A stretch of 64,000 nucleotides of DNA from a bacterium. Its GTDB lineage: Bacteria > Acidobacteriota > Thermoanaerobaculia > Multivoradales > JAHEKO01. Below the pieces are notes generated by a model that was not told the origin of the DNA, made no database searches, and saw nothing but the letters and a program-made list of their open reading frames with translations. A program made the position numbers and the translations under genes. The DNA is taken from contig JAAENP010000050.1 in assembly GCA_024224155.1 (NCBI GenBank), forward strand, positions 46,892-110,891, in the 5' to 3' direction. Of the stretch, positions 1 through 7,461 are shown piece after piece. Within the stretch, counting starts at the first letter, position 1. The number at the start of each line of letters is the position of its first letter.

Positions 1-1
1 A

Positions 2-145
2 AGGAGAGACGCAACCGGTGATGATTTCGGTCGCGTGCTGGAGTCGGTCGACGACCTCAGAATCCGTGGCGAATACTGGTCCGGCCCTGACGAAGCCTGG
101 CTGGACAGTGTGTCGATAGAGCCTGCCGTTTCACCGGGTCCGTAG
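2..145 (+). CDS. C-terminal end of a secreted protein, laminin-B-like domain (5' partial)
   Basis: An open frame enters from the left edge and ends at TAG 143-145, giving 47 residues. The pattern ESVDDLRIRGEYWSG followed by a DEAWLDSV strand resembles the last strands of laminin IV type A/B domains, which end extracellular proteins in many environmental bacteria. The start and most of the protein lie outside the window, so function cannot be assigned. The frame uses GC-rich third positions like its neighbours. Confidence 0.5.
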   Translation, partial: RRDATGDDFGRVLESVDDLRIRGEYWSGPDEAWLDSVSIEPAVSPGP

Positions 146-259
146 CTGTCTTCGCACGGACCTAACCACTCTCCAGCGTGGGCGGGCTCCTGGATCGGAA
201 GCTCGGGGCTCTTGCGGATCGCGCCACAGAAGGGCCGGTAGGACCCTTGGAGCCGCAGA

Positions 260-311
260 GGACCTGGGCAAGCACATGATGTATGGGACCAGATCAGGAC
301 CCGTCGGGCCC
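260..311 (+). repeat. Dispersed repeat X, copy 1
   Basis: A block with core GGGCAAGCACATGAT, then TATGGGAC, then a GGACCC/GGG dyad. It matches the reverse complement of 62521-62580 over about 50 bases with only a few differences, and its first ~24 bases recur at 6991-7014. All three copies lie beside tyrosine-recombinase remnants, so it is probably part of the same mobile-element family. No protein frame is convincingly conserved across it. Confidence 0.6.
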
Positions 312-397
312 CCGGCTGCGGGCTAGGGTACCCGCCCCCCCTCCCCTTGCCGACGCGGCCAAGCACGCGAGCCTGGCCGAGACTTCTTTACCTCTCA

Positions 398-535
398 ATT
401 AGCGAGTGGCCTCGACGGTCTTTTCCAGCTCGGCTGCGCTGAGCTGCGCTCGGGAGCGCTTCTGACAAAAGCTCAGATAAAGGCGACCTTCAGAGGTTTG
501 TCGGTGACCAAGTAGGTGACCGAAATACTCATGCT
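398..535 (-). pseudogene. Tyrosine recombinase C-terminal tail, type 1, copy 1
   Basis: On the minus strand a frame reads GHLLGHRQTS, then LYLSFCQKRSRAQLSAAEL, and stops at TAA. A leucine-Gly-His motif followed by a Tyr about ten residues later is the layout of the last catalytic box of phage-type integrases (family knowledge). No upstream catalytic R-K-H-R region is present. About 100 bases match 60989-61100 closely, where a one-base indel breaks the frame. It lies next to a tRNA 3' fragment, as expected for an old integration scar. Confidence 0.5.
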
Positions 536-578
536 TTGCCTAAGCCTATGTAGAGCTTATGCTTAGCTGGCCGCCGAG

Positions 579-628
579 ACAGCCTCCGGAGCTGTAGGTC
601 AGAGGTTCGAATCCTCTAGGGCGCACCA
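579..628 (+). pseudogene. 3' half of tRNA-Arg (anticodon CCG)
   Basis: The anticodon arm (ACAGC, loop CTCCGGA, GCTGT), variable bases AGGTC, the T arm AGAGG-TTCGAAT-CCTCT, the 3' acceptor strand AGGGCGC, discriminator A and encoded CCA are all present. The matching 5' acceptor strand (GCGCCCT) and a D arm cannot be found upstream. This is what an integrase leaves when the 3' end of a tRNA serves as attachment site. Just upstream a CTAAGC/GCTTAG hairpin (about 540-567) has replaced the 5' half. Confidence 0.6.
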
Positions 629-788
629 CGTTTATTCCTCCATACAAAGGGTTTAGCGATCCCGAGCTCGAAGGCAAGGAGGTCGACCGCTACATCGACA
701 CCTCTCTCGGTCAGCACGAAGGTTGACCGCTATATGGGAACGGCCGTCAGGGGCGCCGGCCGCTTCAAACAGCGGCACGGCGAATCGA
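629..788. other. Intergenic, no confident gene
   Basis: After the tRNA fragment a short frame (about 629-724, plus strand, reading YKGFSDPELEGKEVDRYI) ends at TGA. It has no start codon and no recognised family and may be a relic. The rest, up to the stop of the next gene, shows no clear promoter, terminator or gene. Confidence 0.3.
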
Positions 789-1919
789 TCACCCGGCGTC
801 GCGCAGCACGATCTCGCCGACATCCATCGACAGGTTCGCGACCCAACGGTAGAGGTCGAGGTCCTCGAACCCTGTGGTGTTGTAGAGCAGAATGATGGTC
901 ACACGAGCATCGATCATTCGCACGAGCAAGCCGCGGGATCCCGGAGCTCCACCGGCGTGCCAGACGAGTTTGTGCCTCTCCCCATGGATTCGGACGTGGT
1001 CGAGGATCCAGCCCAGTCCGCAGGTACCGCTGCCCCGAGTGAAAGCCTCCTCCAGGGTCTCCTGTGAGAGCACCCGCTCACCGTAGAGCGCCTGGTCCCA
1101 CTTCAGGAGGTCGCGGGCCGTCGACAAGACGCCGCCGGAGGCGTAGGCCAGCGATGGATGAACGTAGAGAGCCTCCGTCGGCGGCTCCACCGTGATGTCG
1201 TCGTAGCCGATCGCGCGGCGGTTGGCGAATGCTCGATCGTCGGGGTCGTAGCGGGTGCGCCTCATCTTGAGCGGTTTGAAGATCTTCTTCTTGAGGAATC
1301 GTCCGTAGGACTTGCCGGTGGTCCGTTCGATGATGAGGCCCAACAGAATGTAGTTGGAGTTCGAGTAATCAACCTGGGTTCCCGGCTCGAAGAGGAGGGG
1401 TTCCCGGGCGAAGTAATCGAGAATCTCCTCCGGGTGGTGAAATCGATCGAAGCCTCCCTGGTCCTCCAAATACTGGATCAGGTCGGGGATCCCCGACTCC
1501 ATCTGGAGCAGATGCCGAATGGTGACCGCTTCGCCTTCTCGGAGCTCGGGCACGTAGTCCACGACCTTGTCGTCCAGAGACAGCCGGCCGCGCTCCACGA
1601 GCCTCAGAATGGCCGCAGCGGTGAAGGTCTTCGTCAGGTGTTGGATTCGAAACGCAGTCCGGGGCTCGTTCGGTTTCGCCTGGCTGGAGTCGGCCCAGCC
1701 GTAACTCCCCTCGAAGAGCACTCGGCCGTCCTTGGCGATGAGGGCGCTTCCCCAGGCGGGCTCGGAGTCGAACAAGGCGTCGATGTAAGCGGCCAGCTCA
1801 CTCTGGATGGCCGCGCGGGTCCGCTCGGCTCCGAGCAGCGGGTGGGAAGCAGTTCCCAGCAGGACCGCCAGAGTCACTACCGGTGCCAGTAGGCTGTGGC
1901 GCCGCTTCGGTATGAGCAT
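789..1919 (-). CDS. Class C beta-lactamase-like (serine hydrolase family) protein, catalytic Ser replaced by His
   Basis: 376 residues. The ATG at 1919 is preceded by AGGAAGGAGG and begins a signal peptide (hydrophobic residues ~9-29). The fold is that of beta-lactamase class C/penicillin-binding-like esterases (PF00144 type): YSN at residues 185-187 and a late HAGG box are intact. The SxxK motif reads His94-Leu-Thr-Lys97 (codon CAC at 1638-1640), so the nucleophilic serine is missing. Either the enzyme is dead or non-classical (binding or regulatory role), or the read has an error. It lies 67 bases downstream of the CocE-like gene and is probably co-transcribed with it. Confidence 0.85.
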   Translation of the reverse strand: MLIPKRRHSLLAPVVTLAVLLGTASHPLLGAERTRAAIQSELAAYIDALFDSEPAWGSALIAKDGRVLFEGSYGWADSSQAKPNEPRTAFRIQHLTKTFTAAAILRLVERGRLSLDDKVVDYVPELREGEAVTIRHLLQMESGIPDLIQYLEDQGGFDRFHHPEEILDYFAREPLLFEPGTQVDYSNSNYILLGLIIERTTGKSYGRFLKKKIFKPLKMRRTRYDPDDRAFANRRAIGYDDITVEPPTEALYVHPSLAYASGGVLSTARDLLKWDQALYGERVLSQETLEEAFTRGSGTCGLGWILDHVRIHGERHKLVWHAGGAPGSRGLLVRMIDARVTIILLYNTTGFEDLDLYRWVANLSMDVGEIVLRDAG

Positions 1920-1986
1920 CCTGTGCCTCCTTCCTCCTGGCCGGAGGGCGACTCGTTCACGGCTCTCCGGCCCGGAATCTCGTCTC

Positions 1987-3984
1987 TCAATAGGGAACGC
2001 GAGGAAGAGCGCCGCGGGCCGCATCTGGACCCTTGGGCTTCATCATCGGCAGCTCGACGTAGGAGCCATGCGCGGCGTCGCGGTAGACGGAGATCGTCGG
2101 CGCCTTGCGGCCCTTGCGGTCGGGGTAGAGGGCGTGGTTGAGCGCGTCGGCTCCGGCGATGGAGATCCGGATCCGGTGCCCGGCGTCGATGACGATGGCG
2201 GTACCCAAGAGATCGAAGACCAGCTCCACGGGTTCCGCCGGAAGCTGCTTGCGCACGTCCTTCTTGAAGGATCGGTGGAAGGGCAGGCCGAAGTTCTTCC
2301 ACGGCGCTTTGGCCAAGGCGCGGTAGGAGGCGCGCTGGGCTCCTTCGGTGACGTAGTGGGCGTTGCTTGCGGCGTCGATCTCCTCGAGGTAGACGAAGAA
2401 GTCACCGTCCTTCTCGGTCGACGTCACCCACAGATGGACGACCGGATAGCCCACGATCGCGCGGGCCTTGGCGAAGGGCTCGGAGGTGTAGGTCAGGGCC
2501 TTCTCGTCCTCGCGAGTCCGCTCGTCGAAGAATGTGGTGCCGGGCCGGTCCTCCCGCTGCTGCCCGGCGCCGTTCATCCACCGGGAAAACGACCCCATGG
2601 TCGAGGAGTAGTCGACCCTGTAGCTGTCGGCCGCCCCGGAATCGCGGGGCCGCTTGGTGACCAGCCGGCCGTCGTTCGCCGAGGCCACCGTGCCGGAGGG
2701 TCCGGCCTCGAGAAAGAAGCGCTTCGGCTTGGCCTTCCGCGGCGGCCAGCGCTTCTCGGCCCGCCACCGGCGGCCGTCCTGGGCGTCGATCTCGTCGAGG
2801 CTTACGGGCAGCTCGGCCAGCGCCGGCACGGTCTTATTGCCCCGTATCAGGTAGTAGTGGACCGGCTTTTCGTCCATGATCCCGTTGTCGATGCCCTTCA
2901 GCCAGTAGTCGAACCAGCGGAGCGCTTCGTTGACGCGCACCGGGCCGCCGCCGCCGTCCTGGTGGGCCCAGGGCCCGATCATCATTTTCTGTGGGGCGCC
3001 TTTGAGATTCGCGTACGCCCACGCCTGCTGGGTGGTGTAGGTGTCGTACCAGCCGAGCCGGTTATAGACGGGGATACCGGCGGCCTTGATCGCGTCGAGG
3101 TTGTCGATCGAGCTCGCCACCTCCCAGGACCACACCGCGCCGTTCGGCCGAGTGATCGAGGCGTCGCGGTACTTTACGTTCTTTGGGAATCGATCGACCC
3201 AGAGGTTGTCGGCGTGCTCGGCGAGAGCGGCGTCGCGCATCGAACCGTCGGTGTCCGCGTCCACCGGAGCCGGCAAGCCGAGGCGGCCCGTGTCCATCCA
3301 CCGCGTCAACGTGCCGAGGAACTCGACAAAGCCCTCCTTGAAGGTGCCTCCGCGGAAGGCGAAGTCGAAGACGCTGGGGTCGGCCATCTCGGCGTAGACT
3401 GCCTCCAGGTGGGGCGGCGCCTGGGTGGCGGTCAGGAGCGCGTTGTTGCCCGAGTTGGAGTGGCCGAGCATGCCTATGTGGCCGTCGCTCCAGGGCTGCT
3501 CGGCCAACCACTCGACGATGTGCCACGAGTCCGCGGTGGTGTCGGCGGCGTGGGGACCGTTGTTGACACCGAACGAGGCTCCGGTGCCCCGGGCGTTGGC
3601 GATGGCGAAGACGTAGCCGTGACGGATGAGCTCCTGGTAGAAGACCTCCTCTTCGACCGGGGTGATGATCTCGCCGTCCACCTCCAGAATGCGCAGATAG
3701 CGCGTGTAGAGAAGCAGCACCGGCAGCGGCTCCGAGGCCTCCCGGCCGGCCCGGGTGGGAACGAAGTAGAAGACGGCGATCTCGACACCGTCCGCCATCG
3801 GAACGTACTCCGAGTGGCGGCTCCAACCGTCGTAGGAGGCCTCGCTGTAGCCGCTGTAGCGGCCGAAGCTGGAGATCCTCTCCTGGCCCAGCGCCGCCGA
3901 CGGAAGGGGAAGAGTTGCTAGAACCAGGCCGATGGTCGCCGCGAGAACCGGCCTCCTCGCGAAGTGGGGAACTCGGTATCTCAT
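1987..3984 (-). CDS. Secreted CocE/NonD-family alpha/beta hydrolase (X-Pro dipeptidyl-peptidase-like)
   Basis: 665 residues, ATG preceded by GGGAGGACC. Residues 1-33 form a signal peptide (Arg-rich start, hydrophobic core, ALG), so the enzyme is exported. The N-terminal alpha/beta-hydrolase part has ARGTGAS and the nucleophile motif GHSNSG (Ser166). The C-terminal part (after ~residue 400) matches the jelly-roll domain of CocE/X-Pro peptidases, with the typical late HRIRISIAGAD segment. Family members hydrolyse peptides ending in X-Pro, cocaine-like esters or acylated antibiotics; the substrate here is unknown. It heads a probable two-gene unit with the beta-lactamase-like gene. Confidence 0.85.
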   Translation of the reverse strand: MRYRVPHFARRPVLAATIGLVLATLPLPSAALGQERISSFGRYSGYSEASYDGWSRHSEYVPMADGVEIAVFYFVPTRAGREASEPLPVLLLYTRYLRILEVDGEIITPVEEEVFYQELIRHGYVFAIANARGTGASFGVNNGPHAADTTADSWHIVEWLAEQPWSDGHIGMLGHSNSGNNALLTATQAPPHLEAVYAEMADPSVFDFAFRGGTFKEGFVEFLGTLTRWMDTGRLGLPAPVDADTDGSMRDAALAEHADNLWVDRFPKNVKYRDASITRPNGAVWSWEVASSIDNLDAIKAAGIPVYNRLGWYDTYTTQQAWAYANLKGAPQKMMIGPWAHQDGGGGPVRVNEALRWFDYWLKGIDNGIMDEKPVHYYLIRGNKTVPALAELPVSLDEIDAQDGRRWRAEKRWPPRKAKPKRFFLEAGPSGTVASANDGRLVTKRPRDSGAADSYRVDYSSTMGSFSRWMNGAGQQREDRPGTTFFDERTREDEKALTYTSEPFAKARAIVGYPVVHLWVTSTEKDGDFFVYLEEIDAASNAHYVTEGAQRASYRALAKAPWKNFGLPFHRSFKKDVRKQLPAEPVELVFDLLGTAIVIDAGHRIRISIAGADALNHALYPDRKGRKAPTISVYRDAAHGSYVELPMMKPKGPDAARGALPRVPY

Positions 3985-4344
3985 GTTTGGTCCTCCCTTT
4001 TTCCGGTTTCACTCAGGCAACGCGACATCGCAAGCGACAAACCGCAGTGACCGGACAAGCACTCAGGTAGTCGCTGGCCGCTCGTTACGCCAGCCTGTGC
4101 GAGTACGTCCCAAGAGAAGAAGTTCAAGAGAAGAAGTTCCACCCGAATCGCATGATTCCGGTGTCGTGACCTTCCTGCGAGCGGAATCTTGGCTTTCGCG
4201 GAGCTGGTTAAAGAGAGACTTCCCGTCCGACCCGTGGTGTGGATGTGGCTAGCCTTCTTTAGAGGCCTTCCTTCGTAGCAGCGGACACGGCTTCGCCTGT
4301 CGTCCCCCTCGAACCACTGTACCGGGTATGAAGACCGGTTCTTC
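3985..4344. other. Intergenic, no gene recognised
   Basis: About 360 bases between a divergently placed secreted hydrolase and the transposase stop. A short tandem AAGAGAAGAAGTTC (about 4111-4140) is the only structure noticed. No frame has a start, a Shine-Dalgarno site and family resemblance together. Confidence 0.4.
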
Positions 4345-5277
4345 CTACCCTGGCTCGAAGAGTGGATCGACGAACGGAGACGGCGGCGGAAAGGCCCCTT
4401 CGGGAAACGAAGCCGTTCCCGCTGCTCTCAACGTCTCACTGGCATCGAGATATGCTCCCAGAAACCAACCGTAAGCTTGCCAGAGGAGCCTTCGCTCGGT
4501 CTTCGAAGCGCAATGAGCGAAGGGCGCCGGCGAGTGCTTCGATTGGCGGGGCTTGTCGGCAGGGCGCTGTCTCAACACGGACGCGGCACCCAGCGGTTTG
4601 GTACCAGTTTGCACCCCCCGCTCGAGTGTCTCTGACTCGATCTCACGGAGGAGCTGCGCGATCAGAGCTTCTCTTTTCGAACCTGGCAGGTTCTGCAAGC
4701 ACGGAAGCGGAGAGAGATGGACTCGCTCGGCCTCGACTAGTTCATCGAAAGAGAGCTCAACACCTCGTCTCCTGGCCACGAACTCCTTGGTTCGGTCAAC
4801 CCAGATGCCCTCCAGGGTGTCCTCGCCCAGCTGAGCTTTCAAGGAGGAAACTCCAGGCCACTCCCGTGGGCTTGCGACGAGATTCTCTTTGGCCCCGTGG
4901 GCAAGGATGTAGCGAAGGCGCCCGATCTGGGCCCGCTCTTCCTGACTTACGAGAACCGCTTGATAGCGCCGGCTCCAGACCTTGTCCTTCCAGCCGGTGA
5001 GGCGAGCCACTTCCTTGGCGAGGTTTCCATTGAGATAGCCCATGAAACGGGCAAGTTGGAGAGCCGATCTGACCGAAAGGAGCAGGTGGTAGTGGTTGGA
5101 CATGAAGATGAAGTCATGGATCTTGACTCCATAGACTCTTTGGGCACGGCCGAGAACGCCGAGTATGAGAGAGTTGAGCTGCGGGCTGGGGCGCAGGAGC
5201 AGGCGGCCCTGGATGGTGCGGGTCGTGACTTCGACGACGGAGCCTTCGGGTGGAATGAAACGGAGTCTTCGTGGCAT
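4345..5277 (-). CDS. REP-associated tyrosine transposase (RAYT, Y1_Tnp/IS200-like)
   Basis: 310 residues, ATG at 5277. The open frame continues upstream only through the short repeats, so this start (MPRRLRF) is preferred. The N-terminal ~130 residues are a Y1 transposase domain: an early FIPP strand, then the HUH-type box SNHYHLLLSV, then an RRYQAVLV segment; these enzymes nick single-stranded hairpins with a Tyr. The C-terminal ~170 residues form a long lineage-specific extension, as in single-copy RAYTs. It has no flanking IS ends; a cluster of short palindromic repeats sits directly upstream, the usual partner of such enzymes. It probably mobilises or maintains small REP-like elements. 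Confidence 0.85.
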   Translation of the reverse strand: MPRRLRFIPPEGSVVEVTTRTIQGRLLLRPSPQLNSLILGVLGRAQRVYGVKIHDFIFMSNHYHLLLSVRSALQLARFMGYLNGNLAKEVARLTGWKDKVWSRRYQAVLVSQEERAQIGRLRYILAHGAKENLVASPREWPGVSSLKAQLGEDTLEGIWVDRTKEFVARRRGVELSFDELVEAERVHLSPLPCLQNLPGSKREALIAQLLREIESETLERGVQTGTKPLGAASVLRQRPADKPRQSKHSPAPFAHCASKTERRLLWQAYGWFLGAYLDASETLRAAGTASFPEGAFPPPSPFVDPLFEPG

Positions 5278-5327
5278 CTCATGAGTAAGAGACGCCGAAT
5301 GGGATCTGTTTCTGGCGAAAATGGTGG

Positions 5328-5425
5328 AACCTTCCTCGGAGGAACCTTCCTCGGGAGGGCGAAAATGGGGGAAACTTCCTCGGAGAACCTTCCTCGGAAC
5401 CTTCCTCGGGGTGAACCTTCCTCCT
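5328..5425. repeat. Cluster of six 12-base repeats upstream of the RAYT gene
   Basis: AACCTTCCTCGG occurs at 5328, 5343, 5386 and 5398, with variants at 5372 (AAACTTCCTCGG) and 5414 (AACCTTCCTCCT). Neighbouring bases make small hairpins of the type GAGGAA-CC-TTCCTC, and a longer unit GCGAAAATGG precedes two of the copies. Position within 50 bases of the transposase start suggests its recognition hairpins or a regulatory array. It is not CRISPR-like: units are too short and spacers irregular. Confidence 0.75.
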
Positions 5426-5566
5426 GGGGGGTCAAGGACACTCACGACCGAAACCCGACATTGAGGCTGCTTTCCTCCGGCAGATGAGATCAGTTGTTTC
5501 TTTCTGAAGAAGCAGTTCAAGCTCACCGGTGGTTAGATCAAGAACGCAGCCCTAGCTGCCTGACTC

Positions 5567-6109
5567 GTGTCGGTGAGTAGAATAGCCACAGTGATCCTCA
5601 ACGACTCGCGGGGCGACGGGCTTCGGATCGTAACCGGCGTTCGTCGCAATCGATCCGCATGGTTGGTGATGACGCTGCTGCTGTTCTTGTGTGGTTGTTC
5701 GAAGTGGAACTTCGGTCACCAGTTCCCGCTGCTGTTCGGTGGCCGATCGACCGTCGAGATTTCGGTCTCTTCCGACTTGAATCAGAACTCGCCACTGGCA
5801 TTCGACCTCTTGGTCGTCTACGACCAGAAGCTGCTCGAGAGTCTCGAGAAGATGGACGCCGCCACCTGGTTCAAGAACCGCAAGCAGTTCCTCAAGGACC
5901 ACAGCCACCAGAAGAAGGTCGAAGCCCATCACTGGGAGTGGGTGCCGGGGCAGCCGAAGCTAAAGCTCGCGCTCCACTTCAGAAAAAATGCTCGCGGCGG
6001 TGTGGCGTTCGGGAACTACCCGTCGGTGGGGGAGCACCGGATTCAGTTCAAGCCACACAAGCACATGCTCGTAACGCTCGGGGAGACGGACTTTACGCTA
6101 GTTCAGTAG
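5567..6109 (+). CDS. Putative outer-membrane lipoprotein, TssJ-like
   Basis: 180 residues from GTG 5567; GTG 5591 is an alternative start. A hydrophobic stretch (~33-43) ends in the lipobox LCGC, so a lipid-anchored envelope protein is likely. The mature part (STVEISVSSDLNQNSPLAFD, then a WFKNRKQFLKD segment) resembles type VI secretion lipoprotein TssJ in layout: a beta strand, an Asn/Asp-rich turn and an inserted helix. No other T6SS gene is in the window, so this is at most a stand-alone relative. Its last bases overlap a recombinase remnant on the other strand. Confidence 0.55.
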   Translation: MSVSRIATVILNDSRGDGLRIVTGVRRNRSAWLVMTLLLFLCGCSKWNFGHQFPLLFGGRSTVEISVSSDLNQNSPLAFDLLVVYDQKLLESLEKMDAATWFKNRKQFLKDHSHQKKVEAHHWEWVPGQPKLKLALHFRKNARGGVAFGNYPSVGEHRIQFKPHKHMLVTLGETDFTLVQ

Positions 6110-6216
6110 GGAAGATCGGTCTTCGAGATCGCCGCTTGCCGCACAGGATCGGCTGCCAGGTGCGCATAGCATTGCGTCGAGGCGGCCTGGGTGTGACCGA
6201 GTAGTATGCCGGGAAT
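6103..6216 (-). pseudogene. Tyrosine recombinase C-terminal tail, type 2, copy A
   Basis: The minus strand reads LLGHTQAASTQCYAHLAADP and continues VRQAA before diverging. This is the last ~30-40 residues of a XerC/phage-type integrase, including the Leu-Gly-His box and the catalytic Tyr of YAHL. Nothing of the remaining ~300 residues is present. The same segment recurs at 7355, 8196, 61230 and 62018. It abuts the 3' end of the TssJ-like gene and is not preceded by a usable start. Confidence 0.7.
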
Positions 6217-6283
6217 TCTACCGGCAGAGTGCGTCCGGTAAACTGTTCGTGATGAAGATTGATGCTTTAAGGAGGACCAAAGA

Positions 6284-6730
6284 ATGAGAGCAGCCATCTC
6301 CCCCTGGACGATGAGTGCGCTGGCACTGACAGGAGTGATCGCTGCCTGCTCCAAGGCGCCGGAGCCGTTGCAGGAAGCGAAACTCGAGACGAGTGCCGCT
6401 CATGGACAAGTGGAAAACGAAGCACCTCTAGCGGAACCGAACTCCGAAGGTTCCCTCCAGATAACGGATTTCATCCGGCTCTGGGTGGCATCAGCGGCTG
6501 GTGACGATGATGTCTACGATATTCCTGAGAGGGCCGACAAGAACGTCGCGGGCGTGCTGACCACGTTTCACAAAGTCCACCAGACGAAGGAGAGTTCCTA
6601 TGCTGTCTGCGTGGACTTCGAGGACGGCGAGAACACGTATGACGTGGATTTCTTTGTTAACCGAACGGCGGACGGGCTAGTGGTAGAGGACCACTATCTC
6701 CACCAGGTCAACGGTGAGTCCATCGAGTAG
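6284..6730 (+). CDS. Hypothetical lipoprotein
   Basis: 148 residues, strong AAGGAGG six bases before the ATG. Residues 1-22 form a lipoprotein signal ending VIAAC. The mature part is acidic and ends in a compact alpha/beta-looking domain (YAVCVDFEDGENTYDVDFFV, then a VVEDHYL strand) that I cannot assign to a family. It stands alone between recombinase tail A and repeat X, so it may be cargo of the decayed element. Confidence 0.7.
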   Translation: MRAAISPWTMSALALTGVIAACSKAPEPLQEAKLETSAAHGQVENEAPLAEPNSEGSLQITDFIRLWVASAAGDDDVYDIPERADKNVAGVLTTFHKVHQTKESSYAVCVDFEDGENTYDVDFFVNRTADGLVVEDHYLHQVNGESIE

Positions 6731-6789
6731 GCTGCGTGCGGGCTCTACCCGCCTTCTGGCCCTCGCTCGTAAAACCTGAGCGCAGGTAC

Positions 6790-7002
6790 CTAGTTCAAGT
6801 CCTCGCACACCTCCGGGTTTACCCCGACTTCCTCAGCCAGCCGCTCGCGTAGCTTCGACACAGCCTCGCCCCGACTCTTGCCTAGGGTGAGCACGTTCGA
6901 GTGTTGCGGCACCCAAGCCTCGTACAGGTCTGCTAGCCCGCACTGGCCAGCCAGCCCAGGACGTAGTAGCTGGAGTTGACCCGGTTTCGTGGGCAAGCAC
7001 AT
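6790..7002 (-). CDS. Doubtful small ORF
   Basis: A 70-codon frame. Its first ~20 codons run through repeat X, so its 5' end is not its own. The C-terminal part (LGKSRGEAVSKLRERLAEEV) has the look of a real helix-rich tail but no Shine-Dalgarno site or family match was seen. It may be the end of a gene truncated by the repeat. Confidence 0.25.
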   Translation of the reverse strand: MCLPTKPGQLQLLRPGLAGQCGLADLYEAWVPQHSNVLTLGKSRGEAVSKLRERLAEEVGVNPEVCEDLN

Positions 7003-7014
7003 GATCTATGGGAC
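6991..7014 (+). repeat. Dispersed repeat X, copy 2 (short)
   Basis: Matches the first ~24 bases of repeat X at 260 and, inverted, at 62557-62580, then diverges. Shortly after, GGTCCC-TCGA-CCGGGACC followed by TTTTG (about 7031-7054) forms a terminator-like hairpin in place of the GGACCC dyad of the other copies. Confidence 0.55.
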
Positions 7015-7177
7015 CGTTTGAGACCGGGTGGGGTCCCTCGACCGGGACCTTTTGAATTGAAAGAGCATCTTGAGATGAGTGTAGAGATAAGCGACGAGCT
7101 GGAGTCCGCGTCAACGCGGATACAGGGTTGTCTTTTCTTGGTGAAGCAAAGCCTAGACAGAATGAGGATCTTTGGAT

Positions 7178-7359
7178 ATGCCCGAGCAATCAACGGGTGA
7201 GGGGCAAGGCCCGGAGCGACGAACCGGCAGGGATCGTCGCTCAGGCGAAGACCGGCGCAAGAGCAAGCGCGGATCAGAAACCTGTTCCCGTTCTCGATGT
7301 TCCTGGACCGCCGCAGCGGCGGAGATCGGCGGAGCGAGAACGACCGCCGCAAGAGCTGA
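7178..7359 (+). pseudogene. Small Arg-rich DRRSG-repeat protein, frameshifted
   Basis: From ATG 7178 the frame reads ERRTGRDRRSGEDRRKSKRG. A one-base slip near 7270 then moves the pattern to another frame, which reads FLDRRSGGDRRSENDRRKS and stops at TGA 7357. Small proteins with repeated DRRSG(x)DRR motifs occur in many proteobacteria and acidobacteria without known function (family impression). The two halves fit one ancestral ~60-residue protein, so this copy looks inactivated. Its end touches recombinase tail B. Confidence 0.45.
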
Positions 7360-7437
7360 TCGGGAGCCAGGTGCGCGTAGCGCTGCGTCGTCGCGGCCTG
7401 GGTGCGGCCGAGTAGCTCCAGTATTCGCGAGGGCGGA
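7355..7437 (-). pseudogene. Tyrosine recombinase C-terminal tail, type 2, copy B
   Basis: Minus-strand frame ILELLGRTQAATTQRYAHLA then PDQ, after which similarity ends. It covers the last catalytic box including Tyr. It lies 25 bases after the stop of the PilZ gene and has the same orientation as copy C on the other side of that gene, so PilZ is bracketed by direct repeats. Confidence 0.7.
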
Positions 7438-7461
7438 TGCGTTGCACCGGACACCACCGCG

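Noticed and set aside
629..724. Short plus-strand frame after the tRNA-Arg fragment
   Set aside because: No start codon, ribosome site or family; kept only as part of the intergenic description.
1807..3921. A 704-codon open frame on the plus strand opposite the CocE-like gene
   Set aside because: It is the antisense of a gene with clear family motifs in high-GC DNA; its own translation is low-complexity and matches nothing.
5328..5425. Short repeats as a CRISPR array
   Set aside because: Twelve-base units with irregular 0-17 base gaps beside a RAYT gene; not CRISPR geometry.
5567..6109. TssJ-like lipoprotein as evidence for a type VI secretion system
   Set aside because: No other T6SS component is in the window and the resemblance is limited to general layout.
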